Below are positions 1 to 6,277 of a stretch of DNA of 8,527 bases, in pieces. The notes under the pieces were generated by a model. It was not told the origin of the DNA and did no database searches. It worked only from the letters and a program-made list of their open reading frames with translations. The position numbers and the translations under genes were made by a program. Within the stretch, counting starts at the first letter, position 1. Each line of letters begins with the position of its first letter. Source of the DNA: Pseudomonadota bacterium (GTDB lineage Bacteria; Pseudomonadota; Gammaproteobacteria; Pseudomonadales; Halieaceae); assembly GCA_030591305.1 (NCBI GenBank), contig JAUVBI010000128.1, positions 1-8,527 on the forward strand, given 5' to 3'.

Positions 1-1177
1 ACTGCAGGCCGCGGTTGGTGTACTTTTTGGCGATGGAGATAACCAGTCGCAAGTTAGCTTCCACCATTTCTTTTTTGGCGCGACGGGCACGGGCCTCGCC
101 CATGGACATGCGGCGGTTGATCTCTTTAATTTCACTGACAATGAGGCCACTTTTAACCTCAACCTGGGCAATTCTACGCTGCAGGCGCTGGATGAGTTCT
201 TTCTGCTCTGCCAGCTTGATGGCGCTGTCCTTTTTGCCGCGCGTGTGCCGTGTTACCCACTTCAGGTCGGCCTCTGAGCCCACGAAGGAGGAGATAAAGT
301 CCTTTCTTGGCATGCCGCACTGCCGAATAGCAATGTGCATGATGTCGCGCTCTTGATTGCGAATCACGGTCAAGGCACTGCGCGCTGACTTGCTAATAGG
401 GTCGAAGACCCGGGGGGTAAATTTGAAGAACTTGAACAATTCGCCCAGTTTTTCCATTTCCTTGAGAGCGGCTTTGCTGTCGCGACCGTGGGTGGCAATG
501 GCTTTTTGGGTTTTGTTGTTCTGGCGCTTCAGGGCGGTGAAGCGTTTCTTTGCCTCAACGGGATCTGGCCCAGTGTCTTTTTCGTCATCGTCGTCGTTGT
601 CTGCAGCCTCGGCGCGCTCGCGTGCGGCAGCCACTTCGGCGGCGGAGGGAACGTGCTCGGCGGGCTCAAGATAGCCGATCATCAGGTCGGTCAGCTTTTT
701 CTCTTCCTTGGCCACCAGTTCGTATTCAGCCAGAACGTAGTCGACGGCGCCGGGATAGCTGGCAAGAGCCGCCAGTAACTCGCGAATACCCTCTTCGATA
801 CGCTTGGCGATAACAATCTCGCCTTCCCGGGTGAGTAGTTCTACTGTGCCCATCTCGCGCATGTACATACGAACCGGGTCGGTGGTGCGGCCAGCTTCGG
901 TTTCAACGGCGGCCAGTGCCGCGGCGGCTTCGGCGGCGGCGATATCGTCGGCAGAGCTGTCACCCTCGGCCATAAGCAGGTCATCGGCATCGGGTGCTAC
1001 CTCGAATACCTTGATGCCCATATCATTAATCATCTGAATGATGTCTTCAACCTGGTCGGGGTCGGAGATATCCCGGGGCAGGTGGTCATTCACATCAGCG
1101 TAGGTCAGATAGCCCTGCTCCTTTCCTCTGGAGATGAGGGTTTTCAGGCGAGACTCTTGTTGCACGACATCGGACAT
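1..1177 (-). CDS. rpoD: RNA polymerase primary sigma factor RpoD (sigma-70), N-terminal part
   Basis: Housekeeping sigma factor that directs core RNA polymerase to promoters. The frame is open from the ATG at 1177 to the left edge, giving 392 codons of a protein usually about 610 residues long, so it is cut by the window and not broken. Visible parts in order: region 1.1 (about residues 1-80, with GKEQGYLTYADVNDHLP at 18-34 and EDIIQMINDMGIKV at 44-57); region 1.2 (about 97-130, GRTTDPVRMYMREMGTVELL); the non-conserved region with an acidic stretch at 193-201 (DNDDDDEKD); then the start of region 2 (INRRMSMGEARARRAKKEM and NLRLVISIAKKYTNRGLQ, ending at 392). The DNA-binding regions 2.4 to 4 lie outside. 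The start is supported by alignment with the remembered E. coli N-terminus and by AAAGGTG 9-15 bases upstream. It is the last gene of the rpsU-yqeY-dnaG-rpoD order and probably also has its own promoter in the 119-bp gap after dnaG. Confidence 0.97.
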   Translation of the reverse strand, partial: MSDVVQQESRLKTLISRGKEQGYLTYADVNDHLPRDISDPDQVEDIIQMINDMGIKVFEVAPDADDLLMAEGDSSADDIAAAEAAAALAAVETEAGRTTDPVRMYMREMGTVELLTREGEIVIAKRIEEGIRELLAALASYPGAVDYVLAEYELVAKEEKKLTDLMIGYLEPAEHVPSAAEVAAARERAEAADNDDDDEKDTGPDPVEAKKRFTALKRQNNKTQKAIATHGRDSKAALKEMEKLGELFKFFKFTPRVFDPISKSARSALTVIRNQERDIMHIAIRQCGMPRKDFISSFVGSEADLKWVTRHTRGKKDSAIKLAEQKELIQRLQRRIAQVEVKSGLIVSEIKEINRRMSMGEARARRAKKEMVEANLRLVISIAKKYTNRGLQ

Positions 1178-1242
1178 TAAATGGGCACCTTTGCTTGACG
1201 TGGACGGGCGAATAAATACAGCTGGATAAAAATTAGCCGGCG

Positions 1243-1272
1243 ATTATAACCGAAATATCAAGGGCTTAACCA
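1243..1272 (-). promoter_or_regulatory. Candidate sigma-70 promoter for rpoD
   Basis: The 119-bp gap between dnaG and rpoD contains, on the minus strand, a perfect TATAAT at 1243-1248. The best -35 options are poor: GGTTAA at 1266-1271 (17-bp spacer) or TGGTTA at 1267-1272 (18-bp spacer, 3 of 6 matches to TTGACA). Transcription would begin near 1236, about 58 bases before the rpoD ATG. An internal promoter that lets rpoD be expressed apart from rpsU and dnaG is known for this operon in E. coli, although there it lies mainly within dnaG. The exact -10 supports the call; the weak -35 limits it. Confidence 0.45.
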
Positions 1273-1296
1273 GCCGTTAGGTCAGTATTTTCGGGC

Positions 1297-3168
1297 TTAT
1301 TTGCGTTTATTGCGCTGTGCGTCCCGCTGGTGTTTGCTTCTCAGCAACTCTTTGAGCTGCTGTTTTTCCAAATCGCTTATTTCAGAGTAGTTGGTGAGTT
1401 TCAATTTGTCGACCTCAGCACTGAGTTTCGTCTGGTGGGGCAGCTGCGATAATACCTCGATAGTGTCTACAAACTGCTGTTCAATTCCCTCAGTGGGAAT
1501 GAGTCGCTCCTGCCCTGCCAGGCGGCTGAGCAGGTCGCCCTCGGGGGTTCCATACCAGTGACCCAACAGCATGGCGGTGTTCGATTCCGGACGGCGGCGC
1601 AGCAAATTCAGCAGTTCCCGCAGCAGACCAATATCTTCACCTTCCAGTTCGGCCAGCCTGGCGGGGTCCCCCAGTTTGGCGACCGTCGGCTGGTGTAACA
1701 ACAGGGCAATCGCGGCCTGGGCGAAATTGGAATAGTTGGCCATGGGCGCCTGGCTTACCGGGCGCTGCCTGGGGCCGGCCGAATCCTCACCGGGGTAATC
1801 TGGTGGGTAGTCCTGCGCTGAGTCCGCTGTAGGCTCATGTGTCTGTTTGGGTGCCGGTGGCGCCTCCAGCTTCATGAGCGTATTGACGTCCAGGCCGGTT
1901 TGCTCTGCCAGGGCCTGAAACATCAGCTGGCGATATATGCCCTCTGGCAATGTGCGCAGATAGGGCAGGGCCTTTTTGCTGAGGCGTGCCCGCCCGTCCA
2001 TACTGCTGGTGTCAATGCCCTCGGCCAGCGCGTCGAACAGGAAGGTTTCCAGTGGTGTGGCGCCTGCCAGCAGCTGCTCAAAATGTTCGGCACCACCCTC
2101 GCGCACGGCATCGTCGGGGTCTTGCCCTTCCGGCAGAAACAGGAACCTCGCCTGGCGTCCATCTTCCATGCAGGGCAGGGCGGTCTCCATGGCCCGAAAT
2201 GCCGCCTTGCGACCGGCTTCATCGCCGTCAAAACAAAATACAATTTCCGCGCAGAGCCGGTAAATGCGCTGCAGGTGGTTGGCGCTGGTGGCGGTGCCCA
2301 GGGTGGCGCTGGCATAGGTAATACCATGCTGGGCCAGGGCGATGACATCCATATAGCCTTCAACAACCAATACCCGCTGCAGTTTGCGGTTGGCCTGCTT
2401 GGCCTGATACAGGCCATATAATTCACGGCCCTTGTGGAAAATACCGGTTTCCGGGGAGTTCAGGTATTTGGGTTTGTCGTCGCCCAATACCCGGCCGCCA
2501 AAGGCTATCACCCGGCCCCGTTGGTCTCGTATGGGGAAGACAACCCGGTCTCGAAAGCGATCATAGATTTTTCCCGCGTCGTTTTGTACCAGCATGCCCG
2601 ATTTCAGCAGCAGGGCGCGCTGGCCGTCGTTCTCGCCCAGGGCTTTGATGAGGTTGTCCCAGCCCGGTGGGGCAAACCCCATATCAAATGCTTTTGCGAT
2701 AACACCGGTGAGGCCGCGCTTCTTAAGGTATTCCACGGCACGCTTGGCCTGGGGGTGCTTGCGCAGCTGCTGCTGGTAGTACTTGGCCACTTGCTCCATA
2801 AGCGTATATAGCTCGCGATTACTCTGTTCCTCGACCTTGGAACCGGGGCCTGTGGTGGGTCGGGATTCTTCCCGGGGCACGCTCATGCCGACGCTGCCCG
2901 CCAGGGTTTCTACCGCCTGGGGAAACTCCAGATTCTCGTAGTCCATGACGAAACCCAGGGCATTGCCCCCGGCACCACAGCCGAAGCAGTAGTAGAACTG
3001 TTTTTCCGGGTTGACACTGAAGGAGGGGGTCTTCTCGTCGTGAAAGGGGCAACGTGCAGAGTAGTTTTTACCGGTTTTTTTCAGTTTGACGCGGCGGTCT
3101 ACCACTTCGACGATGTCGAGGCGGTCCAGTAGGTCGTCCAGAAATGTTTGGGGGATCAATCCTGCCAT
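1297..3168 (-). CDS. dnaG: DNA primase DnaG
   Basis: Synthesises the RNA primers for lagging-strand DNA synthesis at the replication fork, working with the DnaB helicase. The 623-residue protein is complete. In order: a CHC2-type zinc-binding domain with C40, H43, C61 and C64 (CPFHDEKTPSF, then YYCFGCGAGGNALGF); the catalytic core with RFRDRVVFPIRDQRGRVIAF at 204-223 and PKYLNSPETGIFHKGRELYG at 233-252; the TOPRIM fold with E270 in VVEGYMDVIAL and D314/D316 in DGDEAGRKA, plus D350 and D352 in EGQDPDD; a Pro/Asp-rich linker at about 436-475; and a C-terminal helicase-binding domain ending in a Lys/Arg-rich tail. It is somewhat longer than the 581-residue E. coli protein, partly through the linker. 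The start matches the family N-terminus (MAGLIPQTFLDDLL). Only 12 bases separate it from the yqeY stop, and they hold no Shine-Dalgarno, so translation is probably coupled to yqeY or weak. Confidence 0.98.
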   Translation of the reverse strand: MAGLIPQTFLDDLLDRLDIVEVVDRRVKLKKTGKNYSARCPFHDEKTPSFSVNPEKQFYYCFGCGAGGNALGFVMDYENLEFPQAVETLAGSVGMSVPREESRPTTGPGSKVEEQSNRELYTLMEQVAKYYQQQLRKHPQAKRAVEYLKKRGLTGVIAKAFDMGFAPPGWDNLIKALGENDGQRALLLKSGMLVQNDAGKIYDRFRDRVVFPIRDQRGRVIAFGGRVLGDDKPKYLNSPETGIFHKGRELYGLYQAKQANRKLQRVLVVEGYMDVIALAQHGITYASATLGTATSANHLQRIYRLCAEIVFCFDGDEAGRKAAFRAMETALPCMEDGRQARFLFLPEGQDPDDAVREGGAEHFEQLLAGATPLETFLFDALAEGIDTSSMDGRARLSKKALPYLRTLPEGIYRQLMFQALAEQTGLDVNTLMKLEAPPAPKQTHEPTADSAQDYPPDYPGEDSAGPRQRPVSQAPMANYSNFAQAAIALLLHQPTVAKLGDPARLAELEGEDIGLLRELLNLLRRRPESNTAMLLGHWYGTPEGDLLSRLAGQERLIPTEGIEQQFVDTIEVLSQLPHQTKLSAEVDKLKLTNYSEISDLEKQQLKELLRSKHQRDAQRNKRK

Positions 3169-3180
3169 AGTGGGAGGATA

Positions 3181-3636
3181 TTAGCCGACTAGACGGGATT
3201 TCACCATCTGGCTAACGGCACCGATGTCGGCGCGACCCTGTAATTGGGGTTTGAGCTGGCCCATAACGGGGCCCATGGCCTGCATGCCCGTGGCATCTGT
3301 CGCAGCGATGGCGGCATCTACCATGTCGATCAGTTCGGCTTCGCTCAGCTGGGCGGGAAGGAATTCCTGAATGTGGCCTATTTCCAGGTTTTCCTGGGCG
3401 GTGAGGTCTTCGCGGCCGGCATCAGTGAACTGCTTGGCGGAGTCACGGCGTTGTTTGAGCATTTTGTCGAGTACAACGAGTGCGCGCTCGTCATCAATTT
3501 CGATGCGCTCATCCACTTCAATACGCTTGAATTCGGCCAGAATCAGCCGGATGGTACCCAGGCGTTGCTTTTCCCTCGCCCTCATAGCCGCCTTCATAGC
3601 AGCTTTGATGGTATCTCGTAGAGAGGTTTCGCTCAT
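3181..3636 (-). CDS. yqeY: GatB/YqeY domain protein, YqeY-like
   Basis: A 151-residue protein of the YqeY family, related to the C-terminal tRNA-interacting domain of the GatB amidotransferase subunit. The precise role is not settled; binding to tRNA or an RNA-linked function is inferred from the GatB relationship. The sequence shows the expected all-helical pattern: N-terminal helices (SLRDTIKAAMKAAMRAREKQ), the LGTIRLILAEFKRIEVDER segment at about 26-44, and a small C-terminal domain with EFLPAQLSEAELIDMVDAAI at about 91-110 and MGPVMGQLKPQLQGRADIG at about 121-139. Length is typical for the family, about 150 residues. It lies 33 bases after rpsU and 12 bases before dnaG, so it is the second gene of the operon. 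The Shine-Dalgarno is weak: the nearest AGG is about 14 bases upstream of the ATG. Confidence 0.93.
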   Translation of the reverse strand: MSETSLRDTIKAAMKAAMRAREKQRLGTIRLILAEFKRIEVDERIEIDDERALVVLDKMLKQRRDSAKQFTDAGREDLTAQENLEIGHIQEFLPAQLSEAELIDMVDAAIAATDATGMQAMGPVMGQLKPQLQGRADIGAVSQMVKSRLVG

Positions 3637-3649
3637 GGGATTTGTGGGC

Positions 3650-3678
3650 CTGTACTAACTCGAAAGAGCCTAGTACAG
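3650..3678 (-). terminator. Hairpin over the rpsU stop codon (attenuator or processing site)
   Basis: Read on the minus strand, CTGTACTA (3678-3671) pairs perfectly with TAGTACAG (3657-3650). Inside, after one bulged G, the stem can continue with a G-U pair and three more pairs around a UUUC loop. The left arm contains the rpsU stop codon (3672-3670). No T-tract follows, so this is not a canonical intrinsic terminator. In E. coli a partial terminator sits after rpsU and lets far more S21 be made than primase. An equivalent attenuating or mRNA 3'-end-stabilising role is inferred here. Confidence 0.55.
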
Positions 3679-3885
3679 ACGAACGCGCTTGCGGTTTTCC
3701 CGGGACAACTTCTTCAGGTGACGCTTCACAGCAGCGGCGGAGGCGCGCTTGCGAACCGTTGTGGGCTTCTCGTAGTGCTCACGTTTGCGAACTTCAGCGA
3801 GAACACCCGCTTTCTCGCAGGAGCGCTTGAAACGACGCAGTGCGATGTCAAAGGGCTCGTTTTCCTTGAGTCTAATAGCTGGCAT
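3670..3885 (-). CDS. rpsU: 30S ribosomal protein S21
   Basis: A small basic protein of the 30S subunit, needed in E. coli for efficient translation initiation and located near the 3' end of 16S rRNA. The 71-residue sequence is complete and matches the family along its whole length: [39 protein letters not shown], then a Lys/Arg-rich C-terminus ending in RKRVRLY. It is the first gene of the operon with yqeY, dnaG and rpoD. ACAGGT lies about 11-16 bases upstream of the ATG and is the likely ribosome-binding site. A promoter with a TATAGA box lies about 85 bases upstream, and a strong hairpin covers the stop codon. Both fit high expression of S21 relative to the downstream genes. Confidence 0.98.
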   Translation of the reverse strand: MPAIRLKENEPFDIALRRFKRSCEKAGVLAEVRKREHYEKPTTVRKRASAAAVKRHLKKLSRENRKRVRLY

Positions 3886-3968
3886 TAATCTTTTACCTGT
3901 CTGGTTTACATTTCATTTAACTTTCAGGCAGCCGCAATCGCTACAGCATTACCTCAGAGGGCGCGCAT

Positions 3969-3996
3969 TCTATACTTATCGGCGGTGATTTGCAAA
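3969..3996 (-). promoter_or_regulatory. Likely promoter of the rpsU-yqeY-dnaG-rpoD operon
   Basis: On the minus strand TTTGCA (3996-3991, 4 of 6 to TTGACA) is followed after 16 bp by TATAGA (3974-3969, 5 of 6 to TATAAT), then a G/C-rich start region (ATGCGCGCCC). Transcription would begin near 3962, leaving a leader of about 75 bases before rpsU. Position in the divergent gap and match to sigma-70 consensus support the call. I looked for a LexA-like box of the kind known upstream of E. coli rpsU and found none convincing. Confidence 0.6.
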
Positions 3997-4045
3997 GGCC
4001 TGTCGCATGGTGATTTCAAAAAGAAGGGTGGTAATTTGCCGCTGT

Positions 4046-4079
4046 TTGGCTGGCTCCGAGAGTGACCCTACATTATGAT
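4046..4079 (+). promoter_or_regulatory. Weak candidate promoter for tsaD-folB
   Basis: Upstream of tsaD, TTGGCT (4046-4051) is followed after 17 bp by TACATT (4069-4074), each 4 of 6 to consensus. An overlapping better -10, TATGAT (4074-4079, 5 of 6), has no good -35 at normal spacing. Either would start transcription around 4081-4087, placing the tandem palindromes at 4094-4135 inside the mRNA leader. The gene pair needs a promoter in this divergent gap, but the sequence match is modest. Confidence 0.3.
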
Positions 4080-4093
4080 GACACAATGATGGC

Positions 4094-4135
4094 AAAAACC
4101 GGGGTCAGACCCCTAAAAACCGGGGTCAGACCCCT
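4094..4135. repeat. Tandem pair of 21-bp palindromic repeats upstream of tsaD
   Basis: Two identical, directly abutting copies (4094-4114 and 4115-4135) each consist of AAAAACC followed by the 13-bp palindrome GGGGTCAGACCCC and a T. Read on the minus strand, each copy is GGGGTCTGACCCC then GG and TTTTT, which resembles a short intrinsic terminator pointing toward the rpsU promoter. Read on the plus strand, the hairpins fall in the tsaD leader, with the second copy ending nine bases before the ATG. From memory, GGGGTCAGACCCC-type motifs recur as dispersed repeats in many proteobacterial genomes, possibly linked to REP-associated transposases; that link could not be checked here. No other copy was noticed in this window. 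Confidence 0.9.
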
Positions 4136-4144
4136 ATTTCGAAT

Positions 4145-5212
4145 ATGCTGATTTTGGGTCTGGAAACGTCCTGTGACGAAACTGGTGTGGCGCTGTATGA
4201 CACGCGGCGTGGCCTGTTGGCGCACGCTTTGTTCAGCCAGATTGATGTGCATGTCGAATATGGTGGGGTGGTGCCAGAGCTGGCCTCCAGGGACCATGTG
4301 CGCAAGGCGCTGCCCTTAATAGAAGAAGTGATGAAAGAAGCGGGCTGCCAGCCCACCGATATTGACGGTATTGCCTACACCGCGGGGCCCGGTCTGGTGG
4401 GCGCCTTGATGGTGGGCGCAACACTGGCGCGGGCACTGGCCTGGGGCTGGGGTATTCCGGTACTGGGTGTTCACCATATGGAGGGCCATTTGCTGGCGCC
4501 CATGTTGGAGGAGAACCCCCCGGAGTTTCCCTTTGTAGCCCTGTTGGTTTCTGGCGGTCATACCCAGCTGGTTCGTGTGGGCGGTATCGGCCAGTACACA
4601 TTACTGGGGGAGTCCCTGGATGATGCCGCTGGTGAGGCCTTTGACAAGGCGGCCAAAATGATGGGCCTGCCCTATCCCGGGGGGCCACAAATAGGACGAA
4701 TAGCCGAAAAAGGTGACCCATCGCGTTATGATTTTCCACGGCCTATGGTCAATCGTCCAGGGCTCGATTTCAGCTTCAGCGGGCTTAAAACCTATACCTT
4801 GAACACCGTGGCACGGTGTCGTGAGGCGAATGAATCGGGTGAGCTGAGTGAGCAGGATAAATGCGATATTGCCCGGGCTTTTGAGGAGGCCGTGGTGGCT
4901 ACACTGGTGATAAAATGCCGCAGGGCATTAAAGCAGGAAAATTTAAAGACCCTGGTTATGGCGGGCGGAGTGAGCGCAAACTTACGCCTCAGGACACAAC
5001 TTAAAAAGGCTTTGAAAAAGGAACAGGCTAAAGTCTTCTATCCCGCCCCCCTGTTTTGTACAGATAATGGCGCAATGATTGCCTACGCTGGCGCCCAGCG
5101 TTTAGCGGCGGGGCAGGTCGACTCGCCCGACACAAAAGTGCGGCCGCGTTGGCCTATGGAAGAGCTGCCGGCGCTAAAGGAAAGTTTGAGCAACGACCAG
5201 GTGAACCGTTAA
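4145..5212 (+). CDS. tsaD: tRNA N6-threonylcarbamoyladenosine (t6A37) synthase subunit TsaD
   Basis: Transfers the threonylcarbamoyl group from threonylcarbamoyl-AMP to A37 of tRNAs that read ANN codons, working with TsaB, TsaE and TsaC elsewhere in the genome. The 355-residue protein is complete and has the ASKHA fold signatures: [16 protein letters not shown] at 4-19, [15 protein letters not shown] at 40-54, [15 protein letters not shown] at 77-91, the metal-binding HHMEGH at 110-115 (H111 and H115), VSGGHTQL at 135-142, [19 protein letters not shown] at 163-181, MAGGVSAN at 272-279 and [12 protein letters not shown] at 305-316 (D307, the third metal ligand). The ATG at 4145 gives the usual family N-terminus directly before [10 protein letters not shown]. 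No Shine-Dalgarno precedes it; the space is taken by tandem palindromic repeats. folB starts on the base after the stop codon, so the two are co-transcribed and translationally coupled. Confidence 0.98.
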   Translation: MLILGLETSCDETGVALYDTRRGLLAHALFSQIDVHVEYGGVVPELASRDHVRKALPLIEEVMKEAGCQPTDIDGIAYTAGPGLVGALMVGATLARALAWGWGIPVLGVHHMEGHLLAPMLEENPPEFPFVALLVSGGHTQLVRVGGIGQYTLLGESLDDAAGEAFDKAAKMMGLPYPGGPQIGRIAEKGDPSRYDFPRPMVNRPGLDFSFSGLKTYTLNTVARCREANESGELSEQDKCDIARAFEEAVVATLVIKCRRALKQENLKTLVMAGGVSANLRLRTQLKKALKKEQAKVFYPAPLFCTDNGAMIAYAGAQRLAAGQVDSPDTKVRPRWPMEELPALKESLSNDQVNR

Positions 5213-5572
5213 ATGGATATTGTCTTCATCCGGGAGTTACAGGTTGATACCGTTATCGGTGTCTACGACTGGGAGCGCAAAGTGCGCCAGATCGTGGTGC
5301 TGGATCTGGAGATGGCCAATGACAACAAACGCGCTGCCCGGGCAGATGAAATTTCCGACGCGCTGGACTACGCAGTGGTATGTACTCGCCTGCGGGAGTT
5401 TATCGAAAACAGCCAGTTTCAGTTGATAGAGACTCTGGCGGAGCAGGTGGCAGCGATTGTTCTGGATGAATTCAGTGTACCCTGGCTGCGCCTGCGCTTA
5501 TGCAAGCCCGGTGCAGTGGCGCAGGCTAGAGGTGTGGGTGTGTTGATCGAGCGCGGCACTAAGTCTGAATAG
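5213..5572 (+). CDS. folB: Dihydroneopterin aldolase
   Basis: Cleaves 7,8-dihydroneopterin to 6-hydroxymethyl-7,8-dihydropterin and glycolaldehyde in folate synthesis, in the cytoplasm. The 119-residue protein is complete and close in length to the remembered E. coli FolB. It starts MDIVFIRELQVDTVIGVYDW, with the conserved catalytic-site candidates E21, Y53 (in DALDYAVV), E73/E77 (in LIETLAEQVA) and K98 (in LCKPGAVAQARGVGV). AGGTGA about 9-14 bases before the ATG, inside the end of tsaD, is a good Shine-Dalgarno; the ATG touches the tsaD TAA. In Pseudomonas a folK gene follows folB, but here a convergent toxin-antitoxin module comes next and no folK is in the window. No convincing terminator is visible in the 31 bases after the stop. 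Confidence 0.96.
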   Translation: MDIVFIRELQVDTVIGVYDWERKVRQIVVLDLEMANDNKRAARADEISDALDYAVVCTRLREFIENSQFQLIETLAEQVAAIVLDEFSVPWLRLRLCKPGAVAQARGVGVLIERGTKSE

Positions 5573-5603
5573 TGAGTGTGCATCTGAAAGCTTGTGCTTC
5601 CAG

Positions 5604-6014
5604 TTACCAAATCGTGTTAACAAGCGCATTGTTTCTGAGATTTTGATCGGCGGTTACCAATTGCGCGTTGTGAATGATGGCGGTAGCCGCGATGATGCGA
5701 TCTGCGGGATCGTTGCTCATGGTGGCGTCAAAACTTACAGATAACTCGGCGATGTCAGGTAAAATGGACTGCACCGACACACTTCTTGACTGAAGAAACA
5801 GGGTAAAAAACTTCGACGGTGTTGTATTTATTTCAATGCGCCCCTTCTTCATTAGCATGGCGATTTCCCAAATTGAAATATCCGACACAATGAGCGAATT
5901 GGTTTCATCTGCCGCGCGAATGGCGCTGCGCGCTGACTCGGTAAGCATTGTCGGTTGCAGGGCATCCCAAATAATCGCGCAGGTATCCAGCAGTATCACA
6001 ATTGGGCATCCCAC
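5604..6014 (-). CDS. Type II toxin, VapC family PIN-domain ribonuclease
   Basis: A PIN-domain protein of 136 residues (131 with the alternative start). Family members are Mg2+-dependent RNases, often cutting tRNA or rRNA, held inactive by a cognate antitoxin; the target of this one cannot be predicted. The acidic residues are in place: D10 in LLDTCAIIW, E50 in SDISIWEIAML, D102 and D105 in NDPADRIIAATA, and D123 in LVTADQNLR, so the toxin looks intact. The ATG at 6014 overlaps the antitoxin end by 19 bases. A GTG at 5999 would overlap the antitoxin TGA as GTGA and give the more typical N-terminus VILLDTCAIIW. Both are plausible and I cannot decide between them. It is transcribed with the antitoxin and ends 31 bases from convergent folB. 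Confidence 0.92.
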   Translation of the reverse strand: MGCPIVILLDTCAIIWDALQPTMLTESARSAIRAADETNSLIVSDISIWEIAMLMKKGRIEINTTPSKFFTLFLQSRSVSVQSILPDIAELSVSFDATMSNDPADRIIAATAIIHNAQLVTADQNLRNNALVNTIW

Positions 6015-6226
6015 TCACTGTCAATTGGGCTGATGATGTCGTGGATTACGGCAGTAGTGGAAAGAGTGTCCAGCTGAGCCCTGGCGCCCTCCTTTTGCCT
6101 GCTGGGTGCAGAAATGGTCGCCAGTTGCTTTCCATTTGAGGTAACCATAATTTCGCTTCCCGAGCTTGCAATATCTAAATATTTCAATAAGTTAGCCCTG
6201 AATTCACTGATGTTGACAGTTTGCAT
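5996..6226 (-). CDS. Type II antitoxin, Phd/YefM family
   Basis: A 76-residue antitoxin gene directly upstream of and overlapping the VapC-type toxin. The N-terminal part has the Phd/YefM pattern: MQTVNISEFRANLLKYLDIA, then a strand-turn-strand with SEIMVTSNGKQLATISAP at about 24-41. This half is expected to dimerise and bind the operator. The remainder (about 42-76, acidic toward the end with ISPIDSEWDAQL) is expected to wrap the toxin. The frame is open farther upstream to 6379, but that part crosses the promoter and operator and lacks family similarity, so the ATG at 6226 is chosen; GAGG about 10-13 bases upstream supports it. Autorepression through the inverted repeat at 6257-6277 is likely. 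Confidence 0.9.
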   Translation of the reverse strand: MQTVNISEFRANLLKYLDIASSGSEIMVTSNGKQLATISAPSRQKEGARAQLDTLSTTAVIHDIISPIDSEWDAQL

Positions 6227-6256
6227 AAGACTTGCCTCGCACTTTTTGCAAATATT

Positions 6257-6277
6257 TTGTACAAATATTCTGTACAA
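6257..6277. promoter_or_regulatory. Candidate antitoxin operator: inverted repeat TTGTACA-N7-TGTACAA
   Basis: TTGTACA (6257-6263) and TGTACAA (6271-6277) form a perfect 7-bp inverted repeat with a 7-bp AT-rich spacer. Each arm itself contains the palindrome TGTACA, and a third TGTAC follows at 6279-6283. The left arm sits inside a larger near-palindrome (AATATTT-TGTACA-AATATT, 6251-6269). The element overlaps the -10 box and predicted start of the toxin-antitoxin promoter and lies 31 bases before the antitoxin ATG, where Phd/YefM operators are expected. Confidence 0.65.

Noticed and set aside
15..1037. Several plus-strand open frames opposite rpoD
   Set aside because: The minus strand is unbroken, highly conserved RpoD over the same stretch; the plus-strand translations are low-complexity shadows.
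1837..2811. Long open frames on the plus strand opposite dnaG (1837-2421 and 2434-2811)
   Set aside because: They are antisense to a fully conserved primase, show no recognisable domain, and are expected by chance in GC-rich coding DNA.
3886..3961. LexA operator upstream of rpsU, as known in E. coli
   Set aside because: The only CTGT (at 3897-3900) is not followed by ACAG at the required spacing.
5573..5603. Bidirectional terminator between convergent folB and the toxin gene
   Set aside because: Only a 4-bp stem (AAGC-TTGT-GCTT) is present, with no T-tract on either strand.
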